From Phenylobacterium deserti (GTDB taxonomy: Bacteria; Pseudomonadota; Alphaproteobacteria; Caulobacterales; Caulobacteraceae), in the NCBI GenBank assembly GCA_945883235.1, contig CAMCXF010000012.1, positions 1 through 64,000 of the forward strand: a DNA stretch of 64,000 nt. The letters run 5' to 3'. The notes below the pieces were generated by a model. It did not search any database, was not told where the DNA came from, and was given only the letters and a program-made list of their open reading frames with translations. The position numbers and the translations under genes were made by a program. Positions 8,716 through 16,946 of the stretch are shown piece after piece (within the stretch, counting starts at the first letter, position 1; each line of letters opens with the position of its first letter).

Positions 8716-10449
8716 ATGGCCAACCTCAACACCCGGGCGCGTCAGACAAATACCTACGATGCCATCGTCGTGGGCAGTGGGATCACCGGCGGCTGGGCGG
8801 CCAAGGAGCTGACCGAAAAGGGACTCAAGACCCTGATCCTGGAGCGCGGCCCGATGGTCAGGCACCTGGAAGACTACCCCACCGCAACGATGAACCCGTG
8901 GGAAACGAAGTACCCCGGCGGCAAGCTGCCCGCGGCGGAGATGAAGGCGCACTACCCGGTGCAGGCGCGCACCGGCTATGCCCTCACCGAGTATTCCCGG
9001 CACTTCTTCGTCAGGGATGACGAACACCCTTATACCGAGACCCAGCGCTTCGACTGGATCCGCGGCTATCACGTGGGGGGACGGTCGCTGTTGTGGGCGC
9101 GGCAGACCTATCGGCACAGCCCCATGGATTTCGAAGCCAACGCGCGCGAAGGCGTCGGCGTCGACTGGCCGATCCGCTATCATGATCTGGCCCCTTGGTA
9201 CGACCATGTGGAGCGCTTCATCGGGGTCAGCGGCCAGAGCGAGGGTCTCGCCCAACTGCCGGATGGGCATTTCCAGCCGCCGATGGAGATGAACTGCGTC
9301 GAGAAGGATCTGAAAGTCCGGGTCGAGGCGAAAATCCCGGATCGGCGGATCACAATTGGCCGAGTTGCTCATCTGACGGCACCCACGGAAGAGCAATTGG
9401 CTCAGGGTCGCGGCAAGTGCCAGAACCGAAACCTGTGCATCAGAGGGTGTCCGTTCGGGGCCTATTTCAGCTCCAATTCCTCGACCCTGCCAGCGGCCGA
9501 GCGCACGGGGAACCTCACCCTGCGGTCGGGGTCTATCGTCACATCGCTGATCCTGGATGAGAAAAAAGGCAAGGCGACCGGGGTGCGGGTGCTGGACGAA
9601 GCATCCGGCCAGGAGGTCGAGTTCTACGCCGACGTGGTCTTCCTCTGCGCGTCGGCTCTGAACACCGCCTGGATCATGCTGAATTCGACCAGCACCCGGT
9701 TTCCCAACGGCTTCGGCAATGACAGCGATCAGGTCGGCCGCAACATCATGGACCACCATCTGGGGGTCGGTGCCCAAGCCGAGGCGCCGGGCTATGAAGA
9801 CAAGTATTATTCCGGCCGTCGGCCGAACGGCATCTATGTGCCCCGCTTCCGGAATCTCGGCGACAGGGCCAGTGCGCGCTCCGACTATCTGCGTGGCTTC
9901 GGCTATCAGGGCGGCGCAGGGCGACCCAGCTGGGAACGCGGCCTGAACGCGGCGGGGTTTGGCGCGGACCGCAAGGCGGCCCTCAGCCAGCCAGGCCCCT
10001 GGATGGTGCGACTGGGCGGGTTCGGCGAGATCCTGCCCTATGCCGACAACCGCATGACCCTGAACAGAGCGCTGAAGGACAAGCACGGCCTGCCGACCCT
10101 GACCTTCGATGTCAGTCTCCGCGAAAACGAAATCGCCATGCGCAAGGACATGCGACTGGCCGCCATGGAGATGCTGGACGCCGCCGGCTTCAAGAACGTG
10201 GTGGGTGCCGACCAGGGGTATGGGCCGGGCCTGGGTATCCACGAAATGGGCACAGCGCGCATGGGCCGCGACCCCAAAACCTCGGTGCTGAATGCCCAAA
10301 ATCAGGTGCATGCGTGCAAAAACGTCTACGTCACCGACGGCGCGGCGATGACTTCGGCCTCCTGCGTGAACCCGTCACTGACCTATATGGCGCTGACGGC
10401 GCGGGCTGTGGATCACGCGGTCAGTTCCAGAAGGAAGGGCGAGCTTTGA
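8716..10449 (+). CDS. GMC-family FAD oxidoreductase, likely glycoside 3-dehydrogenase large subunit
   Basis: 577 residues. FAD-binding GSGITGG is at 20-26, and the catalytic pair appears to be His509 (GIHEMGTARMG) and Asn552 (CVNPSLT). Three cysteines, C235, C242 and C246, resemble the iron-sulfur region of FAD-dependent glucose/gluconate dehydrogenase large subunits. The small-subunit partner follows 11 bases downstream, and DUF1080 genes flank both sides; this context favours oxidation of sugar C3-OH (LacA/glucoside 3-dehydrogenase type) over a gluconate or choline substrate. It has no signal of its own and probably exits the cell with its Tat-signal partner. ATG preceded by AGGGGAG. Confidence 0.85.
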   Translation: MANLNTRARQTNTYDAIVVGSGITGGWAAKELTEKGLKTLILERGPMVRHLEDYPTATMNPWETKYPGGKLPAAEMKAHYPVQARTGYALTEYSRHFFVRDDEHPYTETQRFDWIRGYHVGGRSLLWARQTYRHSPMDFEANAREGVGVDWPIRYHDLAPWYDHVERFIGVSGQSEGLAQLPDGHFQPPMEMNCVEKDLKVRVEAKIPDRRITIGRVAHLTAPTEEQLAQGRGKCQNRNLCIRGCPFGAYFSSNSSTLPAAERTGNLTLRSGSIVTSLILDEKKGKATGVRVLDEASGQEVEFYADVVFLCASALNTAWIMLNSTSTRFPNGFGNDSDQVGRNIMDHHLGVGAQAEAPGYEDKYYSGRRPNGIYVPRFRNLGDRASARSDYLRGFGYQGGAGRPSWERGLNAAGFGADRKAALSQPGPWMVRLGGFGEILPYADNRMTLNRALKDKHGLPTLTFDVSLRENEIAMRKDMRLAAMEMLDAAGFKNVVGADQGYGPGLGIHEMGTARMGRDPKTSVLNAQNQVHACKNVYVTDGAAMTSASCVNPSLTYMALTARAVDHAVSSRRKGEL

Positions 10450-10460
10450 GGCGTTCTCGG

Positions 10461-11021
10461 ATGTCAAACCTGCCCAGCCGTCGACAGGCGCTGTTCGGAG
10501 CAACCCTCTCCTTCAGCGCGCTCTGGACCACGCTCTCGTTGCCATCTGTCGCCATGGCCCAGACGACGCTGTCCTGGTCGCCAAAGGTGCTGACGCAGGC
10601 TCAGGCCCAGGTGCTGGAGGTGGCCGTCGACCTGATCATCCCCGCCACCGATACGCCAGGCGCGCGGGAGGCCGGTGTGGCACGGTTCATCGACCGGGCC
10701 ATGGGCAACTTCTATGATCCCGGCCAGGTCAAGACGATGCGCGACGGCCTCGACCGGATGCAGGCCGATGCGGAGGCTGCTTACGGTGCGGCGTTCGTAT
10801 CGCTGGGCGCGGGGAGGCAGACCGAACTCCTTACCCGCTATGACGCCGAAGCCACCCGACAGCCGCTCGCGCACTTTTTTGCGCTGATCCGTCACGCAAC
10901 CCTCCTGGGCTTCTTCACTTCGGAAACCGGTGCAACAAAGACTTTGCGATACGATCCGTTTCCCGGCGAGTATCGTGGTTGCGTCCCCCTGAAAGAGATC
11001 GGTCGCGCATGGGCTACCTGA
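10461..11021 (+). CDS. Gluconate 2-dehydrogenase subunit 3-family protein (small subunit of the GMC enzyme)
   Basis: 186 residues with a twin-arginine signal (SRRQALFGATLSFSALW, cleavage near AMA-QT). The body has the subunit-3 pattern: LTQAQAQVLEVAVDLIIPATDTPGAREAGVARFIDRAM, and a C-terminal GFFTSE...YDPFPGEYRGC region. Such subunits chaperone the folded flavoprotein through Tat and keep it in the periplasm. No cytochrome c subunit is adjacent, so the electron acceptor must be encoded elsewhere. The next gene's start overlaps the 3' end by 13 bases. Confidence 0.87.
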   Translation: MSNLPSRRQALFGATLSFSALWTTLSLPSVAMAQTTLSWSPKVLTQAQAQVLEVAVDLIIPATDTPGAREAGVARFIDRAMGNFYDPGQVKTMRDGLDRMQADAEAAYGAAFVSLGAGRQTELLTRYDAEATRQPLAHFFALIRHATLLGFFTSETGATKTLRYDPFPGEYRGCVPLKEIGRAWAT

Positions 11022-11830
11022 TAACCAGTCGCAGCCAAGGTTCAATATCCGCCACTGTCCTGATCGCTACGACGTTGACGTTCGCCGCCGCATCGGTGAC
11101 CGCACAGCCAGCCAGACCCGCCGACACAGAGGTCCACACGCCTGTCCCCGCTAGGGTGACGCCCGGGGTTCGCGGTGGTGATCCGCCATCCGACGCCGTG
11201 GTCCTGTTCAACGGCCACGATCTCAGCCAGTGGGTCGCTACCCGTGACAAATCCGCCGCCGGCTGGACCGTAGCCGACGGCGTACTGACGGTGAAGAAAT
11301 CCGCCGGTAACATCGAGACGAAACAGACGTTCGGCAGCTATCAGCTGCACCTGGAATGGAAAGTCCCGGCGGGCATTTCCGGCACAGGTCAGGGGCGGGG
11401 CAACAGCGGCTTGTTCATGGCGTCGCCCGGCGCGGGGGACGCCGGTTACGAACTGCAGATCCTCGATTCCTTCGAAAACCAGACCTATGTGAACGGCCAG
11501 GCCGCCAGCATCTACAAGCAGTCGATTCCCTTGGTGAACGCCAGCCGCAAGCCAGGGGAGTGGCAGTCCTATGATGTGATCTGGACGGCACCGGTATTCA
11601 ACGCCGACGGATCTGTGCGATCGTCGGCCGGTGTGACAGTGCTCCACAATGGCGTGCTGGTGCAGAACAACTTCGTGCTGCCCGGCGAGACCCGCTACAT
11701 CGGCAAGCCCACCTATCGCGCCCACGGCCCGTCACCGATCAAGCTGCAGGCCCACGGCGACCCCAGCGCGCCGCTCAGCTTCCGCAACATCTGGGTGCGG
11801 CCGCTGGACGCCGCGTCGTCCGCCCCTTGA
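11009..11830 (+). CDS. Secreted DUF1080 protein, second copy in the locus
   Basis: 273 residues with a signal peptide (ISATVLIATTLTFAAASVTA, cleavage near TAQP), a Pro-rich linker, then a DUF1080 domain: VVLFNGHDLSQW, GNIETKQTFGSYQLHLEW, GRGNSGLFMAS, YELQILDSF. Relative to the divergent copy at 7748-8557 it is clearly a different subfamily, with a longer post-QIL segment. Likely a periplasmic enzyme acting on the keto-sugar product of the upstream dehydrogenase. ATG overlaps the previous gene; an alternative upstream start adds ten residues. Confidence 0.86.
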   Translation: MGYLITSRSQGSISATVLIATTLTFAAASVTAQPARPADTEVHTPVPARVTPGVRGGDPPSDAVVLFNGHDLSQWVATRDKSAAGWTVADGVLTVKKSAGNIETKQTFGSYQLHLEWKVPAGISGTGQGRGNSGLFMASPGAGDAGYELQILDSFENQTYVNGQAASIYKQSIPLVNASRKPGEWQSYDVIWTAPVFNADGSVRSSAGVTVLHNGVLVQNNFVLPGETRYIGKPTYRAHGPSPIKLQAHGDPSAPLSFRNIWVRPLDAASSAP

Positions 11831-11901
11831 AGTTGGCCCGGAGCCAAGGCGTCTGTATCAGGTGATTTCATCTGGTCCCGAATGGCCTTACCCATGGGAC
11901 G

Positions 11902-12810
11902 ATGAACTTCGACCTCATGCGGTTGGTGGCGGCGCTGCTGGTGGTGGTGAGCCACACCTATCCGCTGTCCGGCCAGCCGCCGCTGCGCATCATGGGCGTC
12001 GAGGATCTGGGCGCGCTCGGCGTCTCGATCTTCTTCGTGATCAGCGGCTATCTGGTCACCGGCAGCTATCAGCGCGACCCCAGGACCTATCTGGTCAAAC
12101 GCCTGCTGCGCATTGAGCCCGGGTTGATCGCGTCCCTCGTGGTCACCGTTGTGCTGCTGGGGTTCTTCACCACGGCACCGGCCGCCGATTACTGGCCCAG
12201 GGCGGCGCTCTATGTGTTGCGAAACGCGCTGCTCTATCCGGCGACCTATGAGCTGCCGGGCGTCTTCCAGACGGTCCCGGTGCCAAATGTGGTTAATGGC
12301 GTACTGTGGACCCTGCGTCTGGAGTTCACCTTCTACCTGGTCCTGATGTTGATCCGCGCGCGGCTGGCTCTGGTGCTGGCCTTGGGTGCCGTCTGTGCAG
12401 GCGCTTGGCTCTACATGACCTTCGCGTATCCGGACTGGGCGCAGGACCGGGTCACCCGCATCGCCTATCTGGGCGCGCGCAACGGTCTGCTGTTCTTTGC
12501 CGGATCAGCGCTGTTCCTCAGTCGCTGGAAGACACCGCTGTGGCTGGCGGGGGTCTCGGTGGTGACGTTCCCGCTGATCGGGCCGCTGGCGTTGCCGACC
12601 GCCGTTCTGGGCCTGATGCGACCGGGCAAGCTTTCCGCCGATCTCAGCTACGGCGTCTATATCTACGCTTTCCCCGTGCAGCAGATGCTGGCGGCCTACG
12701 GCCGACTGGACCTTCTGACGGGCGTGATCTGTGTTCTTCCCTTTGCGGTCCTGAGCTGGTTTCTGGTGGAGCGACTGGCAATGAAGCTGAAGCCTCGCGA
12801 CCTCCCGTAG
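11902..12810 (+). CDS. Acyltransferase 3 family membrane protein
   Basis: 302 residues with about nine to ten membrane helices and the hallmarks of O-acyltransferases of the OafA/NodX type: N-terminal FDLMRLVAALLVVVSHTYPL containing the essential His, LGVSIFFVISGYLVTGSY, the RLLRIEPGL loop, VNGVLWTLRLEFTFYL and C-terminal LSYGVYIYAFPVQQ. It would transfer acyl groups to a surface glycan or lipid. The frame opens shortly upstream but contains no better start; the ribosome site is weak. Confidence 0.9.
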   Translation: MNFDLMRLVAALLVVVSHTYPLSGQPPLRIMGVEDLGALGVSIFFVISGYLVTGSYQRDPRTYLVKRLLRIEPGLIASLVVTVVLLGFFTTAPAADYWPRAALYVLRNALLYPATYELPGVFQTVPVPNVVNGVLWTLRLEFTFYLVLMLIRARLALVLALGAVCAGAWLYMTFAYPDWAQDRVTRIAYLGARNGLLFFAGSALFLSRWKTPLWLAGVSVVTFPLIGPLALPTAVLGLMRPGKLSADLSYGVYIYAFPVQQMLAAYGRLDLLTGVICVLPFAVLSWFLVERLAMKLKPRDLP

Positions 12811-12830
12811 GCGTAGCGCGAGGATTCTTT

Positions 12831-12849
12831 ATGGTTCTCACGCAACCAT
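12831..12849. promoter_or_regulatory. Inverted repeat upstream of the Ala-rich lipoprotein gene
   Basis: ATGGTT and AACCAT are exact inverse complements separated by seven bases, 47 bases before the lipoprotein start. It could be an operator; nothing identifies the protein. Confidence 0.25.
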
Positions 12850-12895
12850 TCACGGTTTCGTGCGCTCTCGCTGGATGAACATCAGGAGAGAGACC

Positions 12896-13198
12896 ATGCG
12901 TATTGCGATCATCGCCGTTGCCGCCCTCGGTGCCCTCAGCCTCACGGCTTGCAACAAGACGGAACAAGCTGTCGACGCCAAGGCCGACGCCACCGAAGCC
13001 GTTGCCAATGTCGAGGCGACCAATCTCGAGAATCAAGCCGACGCCACCAAGGCTGCAGGCGAGGCCCAGGCCGACGCCCTGACCCAAGATGCTGCGGCTG
13101 CCAAGAATATAGCCGGCGCGGAAGCCAAGGCCCTCGAAGAGCAGGCCGATGCCGTCAAGGCCGCCGGTGCCGCCACTGCCGACGCCATGAAGAAATAA
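12896..13198 (+). CDS. Small Ala-rich lipoprotein with an internal repeat
   Basis: 100 residues. Lipoprotein signal RIAIIAVAALGALSLTAC with lipobox LTAC, so the mature protein begins at Cys19 in the periplasm. The mature part is almost only Ala, Glu, Lys, Asp, Gln and Thr and should form one long amphipathic helix. Two related blocks, NQADATKAAGEAQADAL and EQADAVKAAGAATADAM, show an internal duplication. Composition recalls Lpp-like or coiled-coil spacer lipoproteins, but I know of no assigned function. Strong ribosome site AGGAGAG before the ATG, own terminator after it: an independent, probably abundant transcript. Confidence 0.82.
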   Translation: MRIAIIAVAALGALSLTACNKTEQAVDAKADATEAVANVEATNLENQADATKAAGEAQADALTQDAAAAKNIAGAEAKALEEQADAVKAAGAATADAMKK

Positions 13199-13226
13199 GC
13201 ACCCCTGAACGGTTGCACGATCCCCA

Positions 13227-13260
13227 CCCCGAGGCTCAACCGAGCTTCGGGGTTTTCTTT
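13227..13260 (+). terminator. Rho-independent terminator of the lipoprotein gene
   Basis: An 11-base stem (CCCCGAGGCTC with GAGCTTCGGGG, allowing one G-T type mismatch), 4-base loop and the tail TTTTCTTT: the clearest intrinsic terminator in the window. Confidence 0.9.
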
Positions 13261-13346
13261 GTGACCCGTGCGAGACGCGACCTCACCTTTCGACAATGCG
13301 GTTCCCCTGACCGTTACAGAGGGTTACAGGACCTCTGCGAGGTCGA

Positions 13347-14555
13347 ATGCCGGGTATGAACGCCAAGCTACAGGAAGCACTTCTGGCGCAGGTCGCGCGG
13401 GTACGTGAGAGCGGCACCCTCGGGCGGTCCCATGGCTTGTCGCGGCTGTTCGATTACCTGGCCGGTGCCGACCAAATGGGTCATGGCCTGCGCGAGGCCG
13501 ATGTGGCGCAGGATGTCTTCGGTCGAGACCTGACGCTGTCCAGCGACGCCTCAGTGCGTGTCTATGTGCATCGCCTTCGCCGCAAGCTCGACGACTTCTA
13601 CGCAGGTCCAGGTGCTGATCAGGCCCACAGGCTAGTGATTCCGCTGGGCGAGTACCGACTGGACGTAGTCGAAACCATGAGGGTCGAGACCAGGGTACCG
13701 CCACCCGTGCGCAACCGTTGGCTCTGGCCGGCCCTCACCATCGCAGGGGTATTGATCGCCGTGAACCTGGGCGGGTGGTGGGCGGTTTCCCGGATGACGG
13801 CACCGGAGCGCGGGTTTGCCAAGCTTGCGGCGACACCGATCTGGGCGGCGATCGGTCGCGACCGGCCTGTGCTGCTGGTGGTGGGCGATTACTACATCTT
13901 TGGCGACACGGACCACGGCCCTGAGCCCCGACGCATGGTCCGGGCGTTCGAGATCAACTCGCCGGCTGATCTGGACGCATGGCTGATGGACAACCCTCAA
14001 TACCAGGGCCGCTATGTCGATCTCGAAACCTACTATACCCCGGTCGGCGCGACTTTGGCCCTGCGTGAGATCATGCCTCTGGTCATACACGCCGCGGGCG
14101 GCCCGGACCGCGTGAGGGTCATCACCGCCTCGCACCTGACCCCGGATATGCTGAAGACCAACGACATCGTCTACGTCGGCTACCTTTCGGCGCTGCGGGT
14201 GCTGCAAGACCCGGTGTTCGAGCGGTCCCGCTACTCCATTGGCTCCACCTATGACGAACTGGTCGAGCGTAAGAGCGGCAAGAGCTTCGTGTCCGGCGCT
14301 GGAGCGGTGTCCGGTGACAGGCCCAATCGCGACTACGGCTATCTGGCCGCGTTCGAGGGCCCTGGCGGCGCACACATCGTCGTGGTGGCCGGCAACCGGG
14401 ACATCGGCGTCATGCAGGTCGCCGAGATTGCCGCCGACCGAAAGGCGTTGGCGGCCCTGAACGTCTCCGGCAAAACACCCTTTGAAGTGCTCTATGAGGT
14501 GAACGGCGTGGGACGGACCAACGTCAGCGCGACCCGGGTCGACGCCAATCGCTGA
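13347..14555 (+). CDS. Membrane-anchored winged-helix protein with periplasmic domain
   Basis: 402 residues in three parts. Residues 1-110 resemble the winged-helix region found in some signalling ATPases and cyclase-like proteins (SRLFDYLAGADQM, ADVAQDVFGRD, SDASVRVYVHRLRRKLDDFY, IPLGEYRLDV). One transmembrane helix follows (about 125-147, WLWPALTIAGVLIAVNLGGWW). The remaining 250 residues lie outside the membrane and carry no motif I recognise, though YIFGD, DIVYVGYLSAL and HIVVVAGNRDIGVMQVAE suggest an alpha/beta fold. This layout is that of ToxR/CadC-like one-component regulators, which sense outside and bind DNA inside. Target genes unknown; a start nine bases later is possible. Confidence 0.75.
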   Translation: MPGMNAKLQEALLAQVARVRESGTLGRSHGLSRLFDYLAGADQMGHGLREADVAQDVFGRDLTLSSDASVRVYVHRLRRKLDDFYAGPGADQAHRLVIPLGEYRLDVVETMRVETRVPPPVRNRWLWPALTIAGVLIAVNLGGWWAVSRMTAPERGFAKLAATPIWAAIGRDRPVLLVVGDYYIFGDTDHGPEPRRMVRAFEINSPADLDAWLMDNPQYQGRYVDLETYYTPVGATLALREIMPLVIHAAGGPDRVRVITASHLTPDMLKTNDIVYVGYLSALRVLQDPVFERSRYSIGSTYDELVERKSGKSFVSGAGAVSGDRPNRDYGYLAAFEGPGGAHIVVVAGNRDIGVMQVAEIAADRKALAALNVSGKTPFEVLYEVNGVGRTNVSATRVDANR

Positions 14556-14645
14556 TAAGAGATCGCCGTTGTCAGCTTTGGTTCACATCTCGTCGGCCAG
14601 ATGGCACAGATCATTCCTCATCGTCCGTCGAGCCGTTCCTGATCC

Positions 14646-15023
14646 ATGCGTTATGTCATCGCCGTACTGGCCACTACATTCTCGGTGGCATCGCCGCTGC
14701 AGGCGTCGGCCGAACGGCCGGGTGTCACCGTCGCGTTTGGCAATACGGTCAAGGCACTCTATGCCGATGGCAAGTATCAGCGACTGTGGTTTCGTGCTGA
14801 TGGAAGTTGGGAAGCTGTCGGTCGGCGCGGCAAGCGGTCGTCGGGCAGGTGGTCGCTGCAGGATCAGAAGGTCTGCCTGCGGCAGTCCCGCCCCTTCCCC
14901 GCGCCGTTCGGCTACTGCACGGCCTTTCCGGCGAGCGGCGCGCTCGGCGTGGTCTGGACGTCCCAGGACTGGCAGGGCGAGCCAATCAAGCTCACCATCG
15001 TCAAGGGCATCGAGCGGCCCTGA
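14646..15023 (+). CDS. Hypothetical exported protein
   Basis: 125 residues with a clear signal peptide (RYVIAVLATTFSVASPLQASA, cleavage near ASA-ER). The mature 100-residue part has a repeating beta-strand look: LYADGKYQRLWFRADGSWEAVGRRGKRSSGRWSLQDQKVCLRQ, with two cysteines that could form a disulfide. No family recognised. It stands alone between the winged-helix gene and a convergent membrane protein gene. Confidence 0.7.
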   Translation: MRYVIAVLATTFSVASPLQASAERPGVTVAFGNTVKALYADGKYQRLWFRADGSWEAVGRRGKRSSGRWSLQDQKVCLRQSRPFPAPFGYCTAFPASGALGVVWTSQDWQGEPIKLTIVKGIERP

Positions 15024-15035
15024 CGTGGGCGGCTG

Positions 15036-15449
15036 CTAAGCCAGTATCGCATAGGGGCGGGGATAGGCGTCGCCACGACTGAGCACTACCAGGCCCAGGA
15101 TGCAGCGGACGGCAAACCATACGGCCGACACCCCCCAGATCAGTCCCGCCAGCGCCATGATCGGGAAGCCGATCAGGATCACGCTCAGTACGGCTCCGAT
15201 ACCAAAGATGATCCCGCCCACCACGCCACTGACCAACATGAGCACCAGCCCGATCCAGAAGGTCCGGATCAGGAAGGTGTAGTGCGTCGCCATGACCGGG
15301 CCTGCCGAGCTCCGCTGCGCATAGGCGATCACCAGGCCAATGATCGCCGTAATCCCTCCGGTGGCGAACGCGAGCAGATAGAGTCCGTAGCAAACCGCTG
15401 GCATGGTCTTGTCTTCGGCGCGGGTGTCGGTCGAGTAGATGTCGGTCAC
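15036..15449 (-). CDS. DUF4870-like small membrane protein
   Basis: 137 residues, three to four hydrophobic helices, with the motif HYTFLIRTFWIGLVLMLV in the first half that is typical of DUF4870-like membrane proteins, and a C-terminal RCILGLVVLSRGDAYP. Function unknown in the family. GTG start chosen because GAGGA lies 7 bases upstream. Located downstream of folB on the same strand after a 94-base gap that shows no gene. Confidence 0.72.
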   Translation of the reverse strand: MTDIYSTDTRAEDKTMPAVCYGLYLLAFATGGITAIIGLVIAYAQRSSAGPVMATHYTFLIRTFWIGLVLMLVSGVVGGIIFGIGAVLSVILIGFPIMALAGLIWGVSAVWFAVRCILGLVVLSRGDAYPRPYAILA

Positions 15450-15543
15450 TGGCGTATCCTCAGGTCAGCCGTTGTTACCGATAATGTTCCGGATCCGACC
15501 ACTGCGCCAATTAAAGTGGGGTCATGTTACGTCTTGTGCAATC

Positions 15544-15909
15544 TCAGCGGCCGACGATGATCTCGACGCCAGCACCGACAGCATCCGGGGCCAGGGCCAA
15601 GGGCTTTTCCACCCGAACCCGCACGCGGCTGACCCGCGGGTCTGCGAGGCAGCGATCCGCAAGATGGTGGGCGAAGGTTTCCACCAGCGCCAGATGACCT
15701 CCAGCGGCCACATCCTGAGCCGCCTTCAATATGGCCTCATAGTTGAAGGTGTCACTCAGCCGGTCTGACGCGTCCGTCGGCACGTCCAGCTCCACGTCGA
15801 TGATCAACGGCTGCAACCGCCCGATTTCATGCTTGTAGACGCCGATAGGGGCCTGCACCTTGACGCCGGTGACAAAGACTTTCGAGCTGATCAGCCGGGT
15901 TCCACTCAT
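15544..15909 (-). CDS. folB: Dihydroneopterin aldolase
   Basis: Converts 7,8-dihydroneopterin to 6-hydroxymethyl-dihydropterin and glycolaldehyde in folate synthesis. 121 residues, normal length. Family motifs: VTGVKVQAPIGVYKHEIGRLQPLIIDVEL with the pterin-binding pattern near the N-terminus, NYEAIL, LVETFAHHLADRCL with the binding Glu, and VRVRVEKPLAL carrying the catalytic Lys. The ATG overlaps the stop of the preceding SDR gene (ATGA). Confidence 0.93.
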   Translation of the reverse strand: MSGTRLISSKVFVTGVKVQAPIGVYKHEIGRLQPLIIDVELDVPTDASDRLSDTFNYEAILKAAQDVAAGGHLALVETFAHHLADRCLADPRVSRVRVRVEKPLALAPDAVGAGVEIIVGR

Positions 15910-16634
15910 GACAGGTGCTGGCCGGAATCCACGGCGATCATCTGGCCGGTTACCGCCGTGGCGTCGATCAGATAGCGCAAAGCCGCCCCGATCTGGGCTG
16001 GCGATGCAGGGCGACCCAGCAGCGTCGAGCGCGCCTCGGCGTCGAAAGCGGCGGCGTCCTGGTGGATTGAAGCCAGCACCGGCCCCGGCCCGATGGCGTT
16101 CACGCGAATCCTGGGCGCCAGCGCCTGGGCCAGCATGCGTGTGGCATCCCAGAGTGCCGACTTGCTCAGTGAATAGGAAAAGAACTCCGGTGCGGGGTGC
16201 AGCACCCGCTGATCCAGCAGGTTGACAATCAGCCCTTCACGGTCGGCAGGCAGACGCCGCGCAAACACCTGCGACAGCACCAGCGGCGCGCGAAGATTGG
16301 TCTCCATATGCAGGTCCCACGAGGCGCGGTTCATGTCGGAGAAGGCGTCGTTCTCGAACACGCTGGCGGAATTGACCAGTAGGGTAATGGCCCCAAGCTC
16401 GGCCTCAGCCTCTCCGACCAACGCGACACTGGCGCTTTCCTTGCGCAGGTCACAGGTCAGGATCGTGGCTTTTCGACCGTGGGCGCGCACCTCACCGGCG
16501 GCGGCCTCGGCCTCATCGTCCATGCTGCGGACATGAATGGCGACGTCAAACCCGGCTTGCGCTGCCGTTGCGACCAACACCCGACCGATCCGCCGTGCAC
16601 CGCCCGTCACCAGTGCTGCGCCGCGGCTGGCCAT
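15906..16634 (-). CDS. Short-chain dehydrogenase, pteridine reductase/FolM-like
   Basis: 242 residues, classical SDR. NADP-binding TGGARRIGR at the N-terminus (two Arg after the glycine suggest NADPH), NSAS in place of NNAG, and the active-site YSLSK. The form TGGARRIG...NSAS...YSLSKSAL is that of pteridine reductases and dihydromonapterin reductase FolM, and its 4-base overlap with folB supports a role in pterin reduction. Whether it replaces or supplements dihydrofolate reductase cannot be told here. Confidence 0.85.
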   Translation of the reverse strand: MASRGAALVTGGARRIGRVLVATAAQAGFDVAIHVRSMDDEAEAAAGEVRAHGRKATILTCDLRKESASVALVGEAEAELGAITLLVNSASVFENDAFSDMNRASWDLHMETNLRAPLVLSQVFARRLPADREGLIVNLLDQRVLHPAPEFFSYSLSKSALWDATRMLAQALAPRIRVNAIGPGPVLASIHQDAAAFDAEARSTLLGRPASPAQIGAALRYLIDATAVTGQMIAVDSGQHLS

Positions 16635-16647
16635 CAGATGCGCTGGG

Positions 16648-16728
16648 TCAGTCTAGACGACCGAAGTCGAACCAGTTCAGCGCGAGCATTACGGCGAGGA
16701 AAGCGCCGATCATGTAAACACCGCTCAT
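16648..16728 (-). CDS. 26-residue membrane microprotein
   Basis: A tiny frame with a good ribosome site (GGAG 5 bases before the ATG) encodes one hydrophobic helix (MIGAFLAVMLALNWF) followed by DFGRLD. It ends 13 bases before the FolM-like SDR start, so it heads the microprotein-SDR-folB operon. No family known to me; one-helix proteins of this size usually modulate a membrane partner. Called on position, ribosome site and composition. Confidence 0.6.
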   Translation of the reverse strand: MSGVYMIGAFLAVMLALNWFDFGRLD

Positions 16729-16812
16729 GGGAGCTCCGTGGGGCCACTGTAACGCCCCGGCTTTAGCGACGCAGCCCCGTCCGGGCAAGGCGTCTGTCGT
16801 GCATCTGTCGCA

Positions 16813-16831
16813 GGGTATCGGCAAGATACCC
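16813..16831. promoter_or_regulatory. Inverted repeat between the microprotein and aldehyde dehydrogenase genes
   Basis: GGGTATC and GATACCC are exact inverse complements around a 5-base spacer, in the 218-base divergent region. It may be an operator for either side. The rest of this region shows no gene. Confidence 0.35.
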
Positions 16832-16946
16832 GCTTCGAGACTGCATCAGGGCTTCCAACCTGTTCCTTGATCATTGTAAAACGGATGTCTGAAGATCGGG
16901 GCTGACGGCTCCATCGGCCACCAACAACGAAAGCCTGGAGGACGTC

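Noticed and set aside
8626..10311. A 561-codon open frame on the minus strand across the GMC dehydrogenase
   Set aside because: Antisense shadow with low-complexity translation; the plus-strand frame has clear FAD and catalytic motifs.
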